A program made the translations under genes and the position numbers. The notes beneath the pieces were generated by a model. That model saw only the letters and a program-made list of their open reading frames with translations, did no database searches and was not told the DNA's origin. Shown piece by piece: positions 7,656 through 18,403 of a stretch of 55,577 bases of DNA (its first letter is position 1; every line of letters begins with the position of its first letter). The DNA comes from Pseudomonadota bacterium (lineage in GTDB: Bacteria > Desulfobacterota > Binatia > UBA1149), in NCBI GenBank assembly GCA_014382245.1, contig JACNKC010000090.1, positions 1 through 55,577 of the forward strand, written 5' to 3'.

Positions 7656-8180
7656 TTACTGGTCGCTGACGTCGGACTCCGCGTAGTTGCTGACCAGCCA
7701 CTTGCCCTCGCTCTTTACAAGCCGCAGCAGCACCTGCTTGTCGAAGGGCTCGGCCCCCACCGGCGACACGGTAAGGCGGTACACCATCATCACCGCTTGA
7801 GCGTCGCTGGCTGAGTCGCTGGCGCCTACTCCGGGCGCGTCTCCAGCCACGGCTCCAGCGCTACCCCCGATCTGCCGATCCAGCCGGTAGTTGATACGCG
7901 GCATGCGGGTGTCGGCACCACGCTCGAACCCCTCGGTCAGGCGTATTTCTTCGCCCACCTTGCTCGCGGCCAGGCCGGTGGTCAGCAGGCTGGAGGCCTG
8001 CAGGTCGGCCAGCAGGTAATGCGCGTCGAGAAAGTCTCTCGCCGCGGCCTCCGGTGTTCCCGCTGGGGGCCCGCAGGCCGCCAGCGCCGCGGCCAGCAGC
8101 AGCGGCAAGTACAGGGCCGCCACTCCCCGGGCATTTGCGCCAGGCTCAGCTGCCGCCCTTGAATAGTTTTTCGAGTTCAC
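7656..8180 (-). CDS. Predicted lipoprotein of unknown function
   Basis: 174 residues from a GTG at 8180 preceded by GGGGGGAG at good spacing; an upstream extension in the same frame lacks such support. The signal peptide ends in a lipobox (LAAC) with the hydrophobic run LYLPLLLAAALAA, so the protein is probably an outer or inner membrane lipoprotein. After the Cys, a helical domain (EAAARDFLDAHYLLADL) is followed by a beta-rich part ending KWLVSNYAESD, which resembles the NTF2-like or DUF4878-type folds of other small lipoproteins, though I cannot confirm this. It overlaps the zinc-ribbon gene upstream by 35 bases in another frame, a sign of tight coupling. Confidence 0.6.
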   Translation of the reverse strand: MNSKNYSRAAAEPGANARGVAALYLPLLLAAALAACGPPAGTPEAAARDFLDAHYLLADLQASSLLTTGLAASKVGEEIRLTEGFERGADTRMPRINYRLDRQIGGSAGAVAGDAPGVGASDSASDAQAVMMVYRLTVSPVGAEPFDKQVLLRLVKSEGKWLVSNYAESDVSDQ

Positions 8181-8445
8181 TCTTTGCTCCCCCCGTGTCG
8201 TCGCCCGGCGAAGTAGCCGCGCTGCCCTCCCAGTAGTCACAGAAGTTTGCCACCTCCTTGTCCACCACCCTGTCGGCGGCCGGTTCGCCGCAGTCATTGA
8301 AGCGACTGGTATCGTAAAAGCGACAGGCCATGCAGCAGTGCAGCCAGGCCGAACAGCCCGGGCAACAGGTCTGCCGTCCCAGGGTCCCCTCCCACTCGTA
8401 CACCGCCGAGCAGGCCGGGCAACTTACCCGGCGCGTCTCAGGCAA
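8146..8445 (-). CDS. Small cysteine-rich zinc-ribbon protein
   Basis: 99 residues with CPAC, CCPGC and a following CCMACRFYD segment, then NDCGEP and NFCDYWEG. The first four cysteines fit a zinc ribbon. The second half (CRFYD, CGEPAADRVVDKEVANFCDY) matches a conserved small-protein pattern I have seen in many proteobacteria, of unknown function. The C-terminal 30 residues are low-complexity. The probable start is TTG at 8445, overlapping the hydrolase stop by eight bases; no ATG or GTG precedes the zinc ribbon. It lies between an alpha/beta hydrolase and a lipoprotein in one minus-strand unit. Confidence 0.65.
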   Translation of the reverse strand: MPETRRVSCPACSAVYEWEGTLGRQTCCPGCSAWLHCCMACRFYDTSRFNDCGEPAADRVVDKEVANFCDYWEGSAATSPGDDTGGAKSELEKLFKGGS

Positions 8446-9238
8446 GCTCCAGCCCCACGCTCCCGGTCAGCCAGTCCTGCAACGTGTCGAGCAGTTCTTC
8501 GAGGGCACCGGGCTCTTCAAAACGATGCCCCACGCCGGGGAATATTACTTCGCGCACCGGCCCGGCCACGGCTGCCGCCAGGCGGTGGGCCTGCTCCACC
8601 GGCACCACGGTATCGGCGTCCCCGTGCATGATGAGGGTGGGCAATTGCAGCGAAGGCAGGCGCGTGAGGAGTTCAAAACCCTCGGCGTCGTCGAGAAAAC
8701 TCGACCGCAAACTCGCGTCACCCCAGGGCCGACTGCCACTGCTGCGCCACTGCTCGCGGTCGGCCTCCGACACGCCACGCAGAAACAGCGACGACTCGGC
8801 CACGGCGGCCAGCGTTGCGACACCCGACAACTGTCCGCCCAGGATCGTGGCCGCCTTGAGCGCCACCATTCCGCCCAGGCTCGAGCCCACCATGACGCAG
8901 GGACCAGGCTCGAAGCCGAGCAGAAAATCCATCGCGCCCAGGGCGTCTTCGACCTCGCCACTCATCGTCAGGTCTTCAAAGTTGCCCTCCGAATCGCCCA
9001 CGAAGCTGAAATCAAAACGCAGTATGCCAACGCCCAGGGGCAGGAATCTTTTCACCATGGCCAGCTGCTTGGTCCCGCCGCGGGTGGATTCCATGCCGTG
9101 GCACAGCAGCAGCCACGGGCAGCGCTCACTCGAGGGACGATGAACGTCGCCCACCAGGATGTTGCCCCTGCGACCGGCAAATTCGACCCTTTCCCCGCGG
9201 AGAAACTGCTGCCTGTTACGAATGTTTTGTCGGTCCAC
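8438..9238 (-). CDS. Alpha/beta hydrolase
   Basis: 266 residues with the complete alpha/beta-hydrolase triad. The nucleophile elbow is MVGSSLGGMVAL (Ser in GSSLG), the acid is in HGDADTVVP, and the histidine is in GVGHRFEEPG. An N-terminal LLLCHGMESTRGG supplies the oxyanion hole. The sequence type is close to serine aminopeptidase-like or monoacylglycerol-lipase-like esterases; the substrate is unknown. The start is GTG at 9238. It diverges from xerC with only 15 bases between start codons, so at least one promoter must lie inside the neighbouring gene. Confidence 0.85.
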   Translation of the reverse strand: MDRQNIRNRQQFLRGERVEFAGRRGNILVGDVHRPSSERCPWLLLCHGMESTRGGTKQLAMVKRFLPLGVGILRFDFSFVGDSEGNFEDLTMSGEVEDALGAMDFLLGFEPGPCVMVGSSLGGMVALKAATILGGQLSGVATLAAVAESSLFLRGVSEADREQWRSSGSRPWGDASLRSSFLDDAEGFELLTRLPSLQLPTLIMHGDADTVVPVEQAHRLAAAVAGPVREVIFPGVGHRFEEPGALEELLDTLQDWLTGSVGLELA

Positions 9239-9253
9239 CGCAGTATTGTTACC

Positions 9254-10270
9254 ATGTCAGCAGTGGTCGTGGAACAGGCAGACTCATCTCGATCGGGCCC
9301 AGGCTGGGAAACCACCGCCCGTCGCAGACTGGAGCAGGCACGCGAAGCGGCCGGCCTGGCGAGCGACGCGCCCCTGCTGGGCGAGTTGCTCGGCTTTGCC
9401 CGCTACCTTCACGTCGAGCGCGGGCACTCGGCCAACACCGCGCGCGCCTACATGGGTGACATAGGTCGCTACGTGATATTTCTCTACGAGCGCGGCTTCA
9501 TGCAGGGCCGGTCGCCGGATTGCAACGAGCTGGTGGCCACCGGCTCGGGAGCCGTGAAGTCCTGGCTCGCCTCGCGCCTGCCCGACTGCCGTCGCAGCAC
9601 CCTGGCCCGCAACCTGTCGTCGCTCAGAACCCTGTTCCGTTTTCTTTCGAGGGACGGCCTGCTCGTCGACCCGGGCGAGGGCATGAAATCCCCGCGTGTG
9701 CCCGCCGTGTTGCCACCGTGCCTGTCGGTAGAGGACGTCGACACCCTGTTGGAGTCGACCACGGGCAGCGACGACGCCTCGCTCAGGGACCGCGCCCTGC
9801 TCGAAGTCATTTACTCCTGCGGCCTGCGTGCCTCCGAATGCGTGGGCATGAACTGGACCGACGTCAACCAGGAGCTCGGGGTGGTCAGGGTGATGGGCAA
9901 GGGCAACAAGGAACGCATAGTCCCGGTGGGCAGCCGCGCGCTCGACGCGCTGGCCCACTACCGCCACGGCTGGACGCGAAAGCGGAGCGACGTCGACGCG
10001 GTGTTCGTCAACTGGTCGGGCTCGCGCCTGAGCTCGCGCAGCGCCGGGCGCGTGCTCGACCGGCGCCTGCTCGAGTCAGGGCTGAGCGCGCGCGTGGGAC
10101 CCCACTCGCTGCGCCACTCCTTTGCCACCCACCTGCTCGAAAGTGGGGCAGACCTCAGGTCCATACAGGAGATGCTCGGGCACGCTTCACTCTCGACCAC
10201 GCAGAAGTACACCCACCTGGACATGAAGCACCTATCGGAGGTCTACGACCGCGCCCACCCGCGGGCCTGA
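9254..10270 (+). CDS. xerC: Tyrosine site-specific recombinase XerC/XerD
   Basis: 338 residues from the ATG at 9254; the much longer open frame upstream is antisense to the hydrolase and rejected. An N-terminal SAM-like core-binding domain (about 40-135, YLHVERGHSANTARAYMGDI) precedes the catalytic domain with all tyrosine-recombinase residues: R192 (SCGLRASE), H284-x-x-R287 (HSLRHSFATH), H310 (MLGHASL) and Y319 (KYTHLD). It resolves chromosome dimers at dif. Placement just upstream of hslVU matches a common proteobacterial order, supporting XerC over a mobile-element integrase. No att-like repeats are seen around it. Confidence 0.92.
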   Translation: MSAVVVEQADSSRSGPGWETTARRRLEQAREAAGLASDAPLLGELLGFARYLHVERGHSANTARAYMGDIGRYVIFLYERGFMQGRSPDCNELVATGSGAVKSWLASRLPDCRRSTLARNLSSLRTLFRFLSRDGLLVDPGEGMKSPRVPAVLPPCLSVEDVDTLLESTTGSDDASLRDRALLEVIYSCGLRASECVGMNWTDVNQELGVVRVMGKGNKERIVPVGSRALDALAHYRHGWTRKRSDVDAVFVNWSGSRLSSRSAGRVLDRRLLESGLSARVGPHSLRHSFATHLLESGADLRSIQEMLGHASLSTTQKYTHLDMKHLSEVYDRAHPRA

Positions 10271-10375
10271 ACGCGGCCTGGCCGGTCGCCGGCCACCCGC
10301 TGCACGAGCTCTGGCAACCCGAAAAAGAGGGGCCTGCTTGGATTCTTAGCCGCGAACAGGGCAACCTCTGCGGCG

Positions 10376-10899
10376 ATGCACGCAACGACCATTATCGCCG
10401 TCCGCCGCGACGACCGGGTAGCCATGGCCGGCGACGGCCAGGTGTCCACCGGTGACACCATCATGAAACACTCCGCCCGCAAGGTCCGCCGGCTGTACGG
10501 CGGCAAGGTCCTGGGCGGCTTCGCCGGGGCCACGGCAGACGCGTTTACCCTGTTTGAAAAGTTCGAAGCCAAGCTCGATCAGTACAATGGCCAGATCGTT
10601 CGCGCGGCCGTAGAGCTGGCCAAGGACTGGCGTAGCGACCGCGTATTGCGGAGGCTGGAGGCCATGCTCATCGTCGCCGACAGCGAGGCCTCGTTGCTGA
10701 TTTCGGGAGCCGGCGACGTCATAGAGCCCGACGACGGGGTTATCGCCATCGGCTCGGGCGGTAGCTACGCGCTGGCCGCCGCAAGAGCACTGCTGGACCA
10801 CTCCGAGCTGTCGGCCGCCGACACGGCCCGCGAGGCCATGAAAATCGCCGGCCGTATCTGCGTGTACACCAACGACAACATAGCCATCGAGGAACTCCC

Positions 10900-10903
<4 letters not shown>
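10376..10903 (+). CDS. hslV: HslV (ClpQ) protease subunit of the HslUV proteasome-like complex
   Basis: 175 residues starting [20 protein letters not shown]. The catalytic nucleophile of this threonine protease is the first Thr of TTI (Thr4 here), so the MHA tripeptide must be removed to expose it. Further signatures are [22 protein letters not shown] and the C-terminal [13 protein letters not shown]. It forms the double-hexamer proteolytic core in the cytoplasm and pairs with HslU. No strong Shine-Dalgarno is visible, but the start aligns with the family. Its stop overlaps the hslU GTG by four bases. Confidence 0.96.
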
Positions 10904-12252
<1,349 letters not shown>

Positions 12253-12311
12253 CTCCGGCCGGCCGGGCGAGCGCTGCCCGGCTGTACGGGTGAAAGCTGC
12301 ATAGAACACCG

Positions 12312-13211
12312 ATGAACGAGCTCATAGCAAAGGCTGAAGTGCTGCTCGAAGCGCTGCCCTACATAAAGCGCTTCGCAGGACGCACGATCGTCATCAAGTA
12401 CGGTGGCGCCGCCATGCTGTCCGATGAACTCAGGGACGGCTTTGCCGAGGACGTGGTGCTGCTGAAATCACTGGGCCTGAACCCGGTGGTGGTGCACGGC
12501 GGCGGCCCACAGATAGGCGAAGCGCTCAAGCGCAGCGGAGTCGAGACGCGCTTTGTCAGGGGCATGCGGGTGACCGACAAGGCGGTCATGGACGTGGTCG
12601 AGATGGTGCTGGGCGGCACCATCAACATGGGTATCGTATCGATGATACAAGGCCACGGCGGTCAGGCCATAGGGCTGAGCGGCAAGGACGGTGGCCTGCT
12701 TGAAGCCGTGCCGATGAAGGTCGTCGTCGAGGGCTCCAACGAAGCGGTCGACCTGGGACAGGTGGGCGAGGTGACGCGGGTGAACCCCGGGGTACTCGAG
12801 AAATTCATCTCCACCGACTACATCCCGGTCATCGCCCCCATCGGCGCGGGCAGCGACGGACTCAGTTACAACATCAACGCCGACCTCGCTGCCTCGCACA
12901 TCGCCCGTGCGCTGGGCGCGGCCAAGCTCATGCTGCTCACCGACGTAGAGGGCATACGCGGTAGCGACAGCCAGCTGTCGCCCAGGGTCTCAACCCTGCA
13001 GGCACGGGCCTGGATAGAAGGCGGCGCGATAGAAGGCGGCATGATCCCCAAGGTGGAGTGCGGGCTTGACGCCCTGGCTGGTGGCGTGAGCCAGGTGCAC
13101 ATCATCGACGGCCGGGTAAGCCATGCCGTGCTGCTCGAAATCTTCACAAACACCGGCGTCGGCACCGAGCTGGTGCTCGGCACAGAAGATGGAGCGCCCC
13201 GAGGTGGCTGA
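12312..13211 (+). CDS. argB: Acetylglutamate kinase
   Basis: 299 residues of the amino-acid-kinase family. ATG at 12312. Motifs are TIVIKYGGAAM (phosphate-binding lysine), VVHGGGPQIGEAL, SGKDGG, YNINADLAAS and the C-terminal GGMIPKVECGLDAL. It phosphorylates N-acetylglutamate, the second step of arginine synthesis. The N-terminal helix before the core (NELIAKAEVLLEALPYIKRF) is of the type that mediates hexamerisation in arginine-inhibited kinases, so feedback inhibition by arginine is likely. It heads the argBDFGH part of the block and overlaps argD. Confidence 0.97.
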   Translation: MNELIAKAEVLLEALPYIKRFAGRTIVIKYGGAAMLSDELRDGFAEDVVLLKSLGLNPVVVHGGGPQIGEALKRSGVETRFVRGMRVTDKAVMDVVEMVLGGTINMGIVSMIQGHGGQAIGLSGKDGGLLEAVPMKVVVEGSNEAVDLGQVGEVTRVNPGVLEKFISTDYIPVIAPIGAGSDGLSYNINADLAASHIARALGAAKLMLLTDVEGIRGSDSQLSPRVSTLQARAWIEGGAIEGGMIPKVECGLDALAGGVSQVHIIDGRVSHAVLLEIFTNTGVGTELVLGTEDGAPRGG

Positions 13212-14388
13212 GAAAACCCAGCCCAGTGTCGAGCTCACCGAGAACTTCGCGGTGGGCAACTACGCGAGGTTTCCCGTTGCCTTCACGCACGGCGAAGGCC
13301 GCTACCTGTGGGACGAAGACGGGCGGCGCTACCTGGATTTCTTCAGCGGCCTGGGCGTCAGCTGCCTCGGACACGGCCACCCCGCCCTGCTCGAGGCCAT
13401 CACCGAGCAGGCCGGCAAGCTGCTGCACACTTCGAACCTCTACAGCCACGCACCTGGAGCCGAGCTCGCACGGCGGCTTTGCGAACTCAGTTTCGCCGAC
13501 CGGGTTTTCCTGTGCAACAGCGGTACCGAGGCCATCGAAGCAGCCATAAAAATGGCGCGCAGGGCCAAGCCCGACCGCCACGAAATCGTGACCGCGTTCG
13601 GTTCTTTTCACGGCAGGACAATGGGCTCACTGGCGGCCACCGGGCAGCCCGCCCTGCGCGAAGGCTTCGGACCCATGCCACCGGGCTTCGTGCACGTGGA
13701 GTACGGCGATCCCGCGGCCGTAGCCGCCGCCGTGAACCCCGGCACCGCTGCCGTGCTCGTGGAGCCCATACTGGGCGAAAGCGGAGTGGTGCTTCCCCCG
13801 CCCGGCTACCTGGCCGAGCTGCGCAGTATCTGCGACCGCGAGGGCCTGCTGCTGCTGCTCGACGAGGTTCAGACCGGCATGGGCCGAACGGGAACCCTGT
13901 TTGCCTGCGAGGGCGAAGAGGTAAAACCCGATATCCTGGCCACCGCCAAGGGACTGGCCGGCGGTCTGCCGGTGGGCGCGGTGCTGGCCACCGAGCAGGC
14001 AGCAGCCGCCCTGCTGCCCGGCAGCCACGGCTCTACCTTCGGCGGTAACCCGGTAGCCAGCGCGGCTGCCCTGGCCGTGCTCGACAGCTTTAACAAGGAA
14101 GGCGTGCTGAAAAACTGCCAGGAAACAGGCGAATACCTGGCCGCCGGGCTGCGTCGCTTATTTGAGGGCCACCCTGACGTTGTCGAGGTCAGGGGGCGCG
14201 GCCTGATGCTTGGAGTCGAGTTCTCTTCGCCGACGGCGCCGCTGGTCGCAGCCGCGCTCGAGCTGGGCCTGCTCGTGAACGCGGCCGCGGGCACGGTGCT
14301 CAGACTGCTGCCGCCGCTTACCCTGACGCGCGAGGAAGCAGACGAAGGACTTGACCTGCTGGAAACGGCGTTAAAAAAGGTAAGCTGA
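13189..14388 (+). CDS. argD: Acetylornithine aminotransferase
   Basis: 399 residues from ATG 13189, inside the argB end. GTG at 13204 is an alternative; an ATG at 13123 would overlap argB by 89 bases and adds non-family residues. A class-III PLP aminotransferase: FFSGLGVSCLGHGHPAL, LCNSGTEAIEAAIKMAR, AFGSFHGRTMGSLAATG, LLLDEVQTGMGRTG, and the PLP lysine in ATAKGLAGGLPVGAV. It converts N-acetylglutamate semialdehyde to N-acetylornithine, and such enzymes often also serve as succinyl-DAP aminotransferase, which would fit the lysA-dap genes downstream. argF follows after four bases. Confidence 0.95.
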   Translation: MERPEVAEKTQPSVELTENFAVGNYARFPVAFTHGEGRYLWDEDGRRYLDFFSGLGVSCLGHGHPALLEAITEQAGKLLHTSNLYSHAPGAELARRLCELSFADRVFLCNSGTEAIEAAIKMARRAKPDRHEIVTAFGSFHGRTMGSLAATGQPALREGFGPMPPGFVHVEYGDPAAVAAAVNPGTAAVLVEPILGESGVVLPPPGYLAELRSICDREGLLLLLDEVQTGMGRTGTLFACEGEEVKPDILATAKGLAGGLPVGAVLATEQAAAALLPGSHGSTFGGNPVASAAALAVLDSFNKEGVLKNCQETGEYLAAGLRRLFEGHPDVVEVRGRGLMLGVEFSSPTAPLVAAALELGLLVNAAAGTVLRLLPPLTLTREEADEGLDLLETALKKVS

Positions 14389-14392
14389 ATAA

Positions 14393-15322
14393 ATGAAACG
14401 AGACCTTGTCACACTTGACGGCCTTTCGGCCGAAGAACTGCGAAGCCTGCTGGCGCTGGCCGCGCAGCTCAAGCAGCAACTCGCGCAGGGGCAGGCCCAC
14501 CCGCTGCTGGCCGGGCGAACCCTGGTGCTGGTGTTCGAGAAACCCAGCCTGCGCACGCGGGTAACTTTTGAAACCGGCATGTTCCAGCTGGGTGGCCACA
14601 CTGTTTACCTGGCACCCGACGACATAGGACTCGGCAAGCGCGAGAGCGTGACCGACGTCGCCCACGCGCTGTCGCAGTGGGTAGACGTCATCGCCGCGCG
14701 CACCTTCGCGCACCAGACCGTAGAAGAACTGGCCGCCGAAGCCTCGGTGCCGGTCATCAACGCGCTGAGCGACCTCGCCCACCCCTGCCAGGTAATCGCT
14801 GACCTGCTCACCATACAGGAGAGCAGGGGCAGCCTGGACGATGTGCGGGTCGCCTTCCTGGGCGACGGCAACAACGTGGTCAACTCCTGGTTGATGGCCA
14901 CGTCGAAGCTGGGTTTTGATTTCACGCTGGCCTGTCCCTCCGGCTACGAGCCCGAGGCCGGCGTGCTCGAGCGCGCGTGTGCAGCTGCTACGGGCAGCAT
15001 CACCATCACCCACGACATAGACGAGGCGGTCGAAGGGGCCGACGTTCTTTACACCGACGTCTGGACGAGCATGGGACAGGAAGAAGAAACCGCGACGCGA
15101 CTGCAGGCCTTCGCGCCCTACCAGCTCAACCAGTCGGTGGTCGACAAAGCCACCGACGGGGTTATTGTTATGCACGACCTGCCGGCTCACAGGGGCGAAG
15201 AAATCACCGACGAGGTGATCGACGGCCCCGCGTCGGTGGTCATGAGGCAGGCCGAGAACCGCATGCACGCGCAGAAGGCCCTGCTCGTGTGGCTGCTCGA
15301 AGCAACGGAGGCAGGGTCCTGA
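14393..15322 (+). CDS. argF: Ornithine carbamoyltransferase
   Basis: 309 residues. Carbamoyl-phosphate binding is marked by [13 protein letters not shown], the ornithine side by [16 protein letters not shown] and DVWTSMGQE, and the Asp/Asn loop by [12 protein letters not shown]. The HPCQ motif identifies carbamoyltransferases, and the SMGQE and C-terminal [12 protein letters not shown] (HCLP-equivalent region) indicate ornithine specificity; here the usual HCLP Cys is replaced by Asp (HDLP), a modest deviation. It makes citrulline in the cytoplasm. The stop overlaps the likely argG CTG start by three bases. Confidence 0.94.
   Translation: MKRDLVTLDGLSAEELRSLLALAAQLKQQLAQGQAHPLLAGRTLVLVFEKPSLRTRVTFETGMFQLGGHTVYLAPDDIGLGKRESVTDVAHALSQWVDVIAARTFAHQTVEELAAEASVPVINALSDLAHPCQVIADLLTIQESRGSLDDVRVAFLGDGNNVVNSWLMATSKLGFDFTLACPSGYEPEAGVLERACAAATGSITITHDIDEAVEGADVLYTDVWTSMGQEEETATRLQAFAPYQLNQSVVDKATDGVIVMHDLPAHRGEEITDEVIDGPASVVMRQAENRMHAQKALLVWLLEATEAGS
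15307..15321 (+). promoter_or_regulatory. Shine-Dalgarno and CTG start for argG
   Basis: GGAGG (15307-15311) sits seven bases before CTG at 15319, which overlaps the argF TGA. No ATG, GTG or TTG exists in frame near the conserved ArgG N-terminus, so CTG is the best initiation codon. Confidence 0.65.
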
Positions 15323-16533
15323 ACGAGTCCATCAAAAAAATTGTACTGGCTTACAGCGGCGGGCTCGACACTTCGGTCATCCTCAAGTGGCTCGTGGAGA
15401 CCTACGACTGCGAGGTCGTGGCCTACGCTGCCGACGTGGGCCAGGGCAAGGAGCTCACCGGCCTGCGCGAGAAAGCCATGGCCACAGGCGCCTGCGAGGT
15501 CTACGTGGAAGACCTGCGAGAGGAGTTCGTCGGCGATTTTGTATTCCCCATGCTCAGGGCCGGTGCGGTGTACGAGGGGACTTACCTGCTGGGCACCTCC
15601 ATAGCGCGGCCGATCATAGCCAGGCGGCAGGTCGAGATAGCAGAAGAGACCGGCTCGGATGCCGTGTCGCACGGTGCCACGGGCAAGGGCAACGACCAGG
15701 TCAGGTTTGAGCTAACCTTCGCCGCGCTCGCGCCCCGGCTCGCCGTGGTGGCACCCTGGCGGACCTGGGACCTCAACTCGAGGACGAAGCTTTTTGCCTT
15801 TGCCGACAAGCACGGCATCGAGGTGCCGGGTACAAAAGAAAAAAGCTACAGCATGGATCGCAACGTCCTGCACGTAAGCTACGAGGGCCACGACCTCGAG
15901 GATCCGTGGTCGGAACCCGATGACGCCATGTTTCTGACCACGGTGTCGCCCGAGCAGGCCCCCGACAAGGCCGAGTACGTGGAGATCGACTACGAGCAGG
16001 GGAACCCGGTGGCCATCGGCGGCAAGCGCCTGTCTCCCTTTGAACTGCTGAGCGAAGCCAACACGGTTGCGGGACGCAACGGGGTGGGCCGGGCCGACAT
16101 CGTTGAGAACCGTTACGTGGGCATGAAATCACGAGGGGTGTACGAGACCCCGGGCGGAACCCTGCTCACGACGGCGCACCGGGCACTGGAATCCCTGGTG
16201 ATGGATCGCGAGGTCATGCACCTGAGAGATTCGCTCATCCCGCGCTACGCCGAGATGGTGTACTACGGCTACTGGTTCGCGCCCGAGCGCGAGATGCTGC
16301 AGGCCGCCATCGACCAGTCCCAGGCCCAGGTGAACGGCACCGTGAGAATGAAGCTGTACAAGGGATCGGCCCAGGTCGTGGGCCGGCGCTCGGACTATTC
16401 TCTTTATGACCCCTCACTGGCGACCTTTGAAGAGGACGACGTCTACTCGCAGGCCGACGCGGGCGGCTTCATCCGACTGAACGCACTGAGATTGAAGATC
16501 AGGCAGAAGCTGGCGCAATCGAAGCCAGGCTGA
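15319..16533 (+). CDS. argG: Argininosuccinate synthase
   Basis: 404 residues, standard for the family, if translation begins at CTG 15319 ([20 protein letters not shown]). The ATP-pyrophosphatase P-loop is [10 protein letters not shown]; further signatures are [19 protein letters not shown]-equivalent WDLNSRTKL, and [14 protein letters not shown]. It joins citrulline and aspartate using ATP. The reading frame stays open upstream into argF but has no usable start near the conserved N-terminus, and a strong Shine-Dalgarno at exactly the right distance supports CTG. Coupled to argF, it is followed by argH after 17 bases. Confidence 0.95.
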   Translation: MNESIKKIVLAYSGGLDTSVILKWLVETYDCEVVAYAADVGQGKELTGLREKAMATGACEVYVEDLREEFVGDFVFPMLRAGAVYEGTYLLGTSIARPIIARRQVEIAEETGSDAVSHGATGKGNDQVRFELTFAALAPRLAVVAPWRTWDLNSRTKLFAFADKHGIEVPGTKEKSYSMDRNVLHVSYEGHDLEDPWSEPDDAMFLTTVSPEQAPDKAEYVEIDYEQGNPVAIGGKRLSPFELLSEANTVAGRNGVGRADIVENRYVGMKSRGVYETPGGTLLTTAHRALESLVMDREVMHLRDSLIPRYAEMVYYGYWFAPEREMLQAAIDQSQAQVNGTVRMKLYKGSAQVVGRRSDYSLYDPSLATFEEDDVYSQADAGGFIRLNALRLKIRQKLAQSKPG

Positions 16534-16550
16534 GAAGGCCACAGCACACG

Positions 16551-17963
16551 ATGACAAAGCAAAAAAAGAGCAGCACCCGAAAGAAAACCGCCCCGGCGGG
16601 CAGCAAGAGCTGGGGTGGCCGCTTCGGTGAGTCCACCGACCCCGACGCGCAGGCGTTTACCGCATCTATTGGTTTCGACATCCGGCTGTACCCCTACGAC
16701 ATACGGGTCAGCACGGCCCACGCACGCATGCTGGCCGCGCAGAAGATAATCAGTGCACGCGACTCAACACGCATAGTCCGAGCTCTCAAGGAGATCAGCA
16801 GCGAACTCGACGAGGGCAGCTTCGTCCCCTCGGTGGCCGACGAAGACATCCACATGGCCATAGAGCGGCGGCTGGTCGAAAAGATCGGCGCGGTGGGCGC
16901 GCGCCTGCACGCCGGGCGCAGCCGCAACGACCAGGTCGTTACCGACGTCAGGCTGTTCGTCAAGGATGCAATCGCCGGGCTCAGCGACGCCATCGCCGGA
17001 CTGCAGGCCGGCCTGCGGCAGGTGGCCAAGAACAACCAGGGCGCCATCATGCCCGGCTACACCCACCTGCAAAGGGCGCAGCCGGTGCTGCTCGGGCACC
17101 ACCTGCTGGCTTACCACGACATGCTCGAGCGCGATTCGGCACGCCTGGCCGACTGCCTCGAGCGGGTCGACGTACTGCCGCTTGGATCCGGCGCACTTGC
17201 CGGCAGCACGCTGCCTCTCAAGCCGAGGCTGGTTGCCGCCGAGCTGGGGTTCAAGCGGGTGGCGACCAACAGCATCGACGCGGTGTCGGACAGGGATTTC
17301 ATCATCGAGTTTCTCTCGGCCACCGCCATAATGTTCAGCCACCTGGGTCGCCTTGCCACCGAGATCACGCTTTGGGCTTCGAGCGAGTTCGGCTTCGTAG
17401 GCCTGCATGATTCTTTTTCGACCGGCAGCTCGATGATGCCGCAGAAAAAGAACCCCGACATAGCCGAACTGGTCAGGGGCAAATCGGGACGTATCTACGG
17501 CAACCTCGTGGCGCTGTTGACCGTGGTCAAGGGATTACCGCTGGCCTACAACAGCGACATGCAGGAAGACAAGGAAGCGCTGTTCGACAGCGCCGATACC
17601 GCCGAGCGGTCGCTGCGCATCATGACCGCGCTGCTGCAGTCGCTCAGCTTTGACACCAAAGCCATGCGGGAGGCGGCCTCCGACGGCATGCTGCTGGCCA
17701 CCGACCTCGCCGAGTACCTGGTGGCCCGCGGGCTGCCCTTCCGCGAGGCCCACGAGGTCACCGGACGCGTGGTGGCCGACTGTCTCGAGCGCGGCGTAGA
17801 CCTGGCCTCGTTGTCCAGAGATGAGCTCAAGCCCTACTCCAGCGTAATAGCCGACGACATCACCGACGTGTTCGACCCGGACAAGTCCGTGGCACGCCGT
17901 AAGGCGGGGCCGGGCACAGCCGGCAGCAACGTGGCCAGGCGGCTGCGCACGCTGGACCGTTGA
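16551..17963 (+). CDS. argH: Argininosuccinate lyase
   Basis: 470 residues of the fumarase/aspartase superfamily. The N-terminus carries a short Lys-rich extension before the conserved [17 protein letters not shown]. Signature elements are [24 protein letters not shown] (catalytic His region) and the mobile loop [12 protein letters not shown] with the catalytic Ser. The [12 protein letters not shown] segment is also typical. It splits argininosuccinate into arginine and fumarate, the last step of the pathway. Its stop overlaps the next gene's TTG start. Confidence 0.97.
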   Translation: MTKQKKSSTRKKTAPAGSKSWGGRFGESTDPDAQAFTASIGFDIRLYPYDIRVSTAHARMLAAQKIISARDSTRIVRALKEISSELDEGSFVPSVADEDIHMAIERRLVEKIGAVGARLHAGRSRNDQVVTDVRLFVKDAIAGLSDAIAGLQAGLRQVAKNNQGAIMPGYTHLQRAQPVLLGHHLLAYHDMLERDSARLADCLERVDVLPLGSGALAGSTLPLKPRLVAAELGFKRVATNSIDAVSDRDFIIEFLSATAIMFSHLGRLATEITLWASSEFGFVGLHDSFSTGSSMMPQKKNPDIAELVRGKSGRIYGNLVALLTVVKGLPLAYNSDMQEDKEALFDSADTAERSLRIMTALLQSLSFDTKAMREAASDGMLLATDLAEYLVARGLPFREAHEVTGRVVADCLERGVDLASLSRDELKPYSSVIADDITDVFDPDKSVARRKAGPGTAGSNVARRLRTLDR

Positions 17964-18403
17964 AAAGCAACTCGCAGCCAGCAACGCCGAGGAGGGCTCG
18001 ACTTTTGTCGGCCGGGCTTTTCTCGGCCGTGCTGCTGCTTGGCGCCTGCGGGGTGCGCACCCCGCCTCGGCCTCCGGAAAACACAGCCCCGCTGATGACC
18101 GGCCAGGCCCTGGCCACCCGCAACGGCGACGGCAGCGTTACCCTGAGCTGGAAACGACCAGGTACAAGCGTGGACGGAATGAGGCTCGACGACCTCGCCG
18201 GTTTTGAGATCGAGCGGCTGTCAACCGACGGCGAGTGGGAAGTCATAACCACGCTGGCGGTCACCGACGCCAAGCGGATCAACCCGCGTAGCGACTGGAC
18301 GCACACCGACACCACCGCCCCGCCGGGTATCCCCGATTTCAGGGTGACGCCGTTTCTCGAAGACGGGCAGAGGGGTTCGCCGCTCAAGTGTCTCAACAGA
18401 TGA
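17960..18403 (+). CDS. Small lipoprotein with a fibronectin-III-like domain
   Basis: 147 residues starting at TTG (TTGA overlap with argH). A signal peptide (RARLLSAGLFSAVLLLGAC) ends in a lipobox, and the Cys is followed by GVRTPPRPPENTAP, a proline-rich linker. The rest looks like one fibronectin-type-III beta sandwich: GDGSVTLSWKRP, LAGFEIERLS, then RSDWTHTDTTAPPG. A small lipoprotein near lysA/dapF is common in proteobacteria (the LptM/YifL-type locus), but those proteins are much shorter and lack this domain, so equivalence is unproven. Its stop overlaps the fabD ATG (ATGA). Confidence 0.7.
   Translation: MKSNSQPATPRRARLLSAGLFSAVLLLGACGVRTPPRPPENTAPLMTGQALATRNGDGSVTLSWKRPGTSVDGMRLDDLAGFEIERLSTDGEWEVITTLAVTDAKRINPRSDWTHTDTTAPPGIPDFRVTPFLEDGQRGSPLKCLNR

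Noticed and set aside
8330-9253. N-terminal extension of the xerC frame
   Set aside because: It is antisense to the alpha/beta hydrolase with an intact triad; the recombinase core-binding domain begins near 9254-9370.
9254-10270. Integrase of a mobile element
   Set aside because: Housekeeping context with hslVU and no attachment-site repeats or cargo; a chromosomal XerC is the better call.
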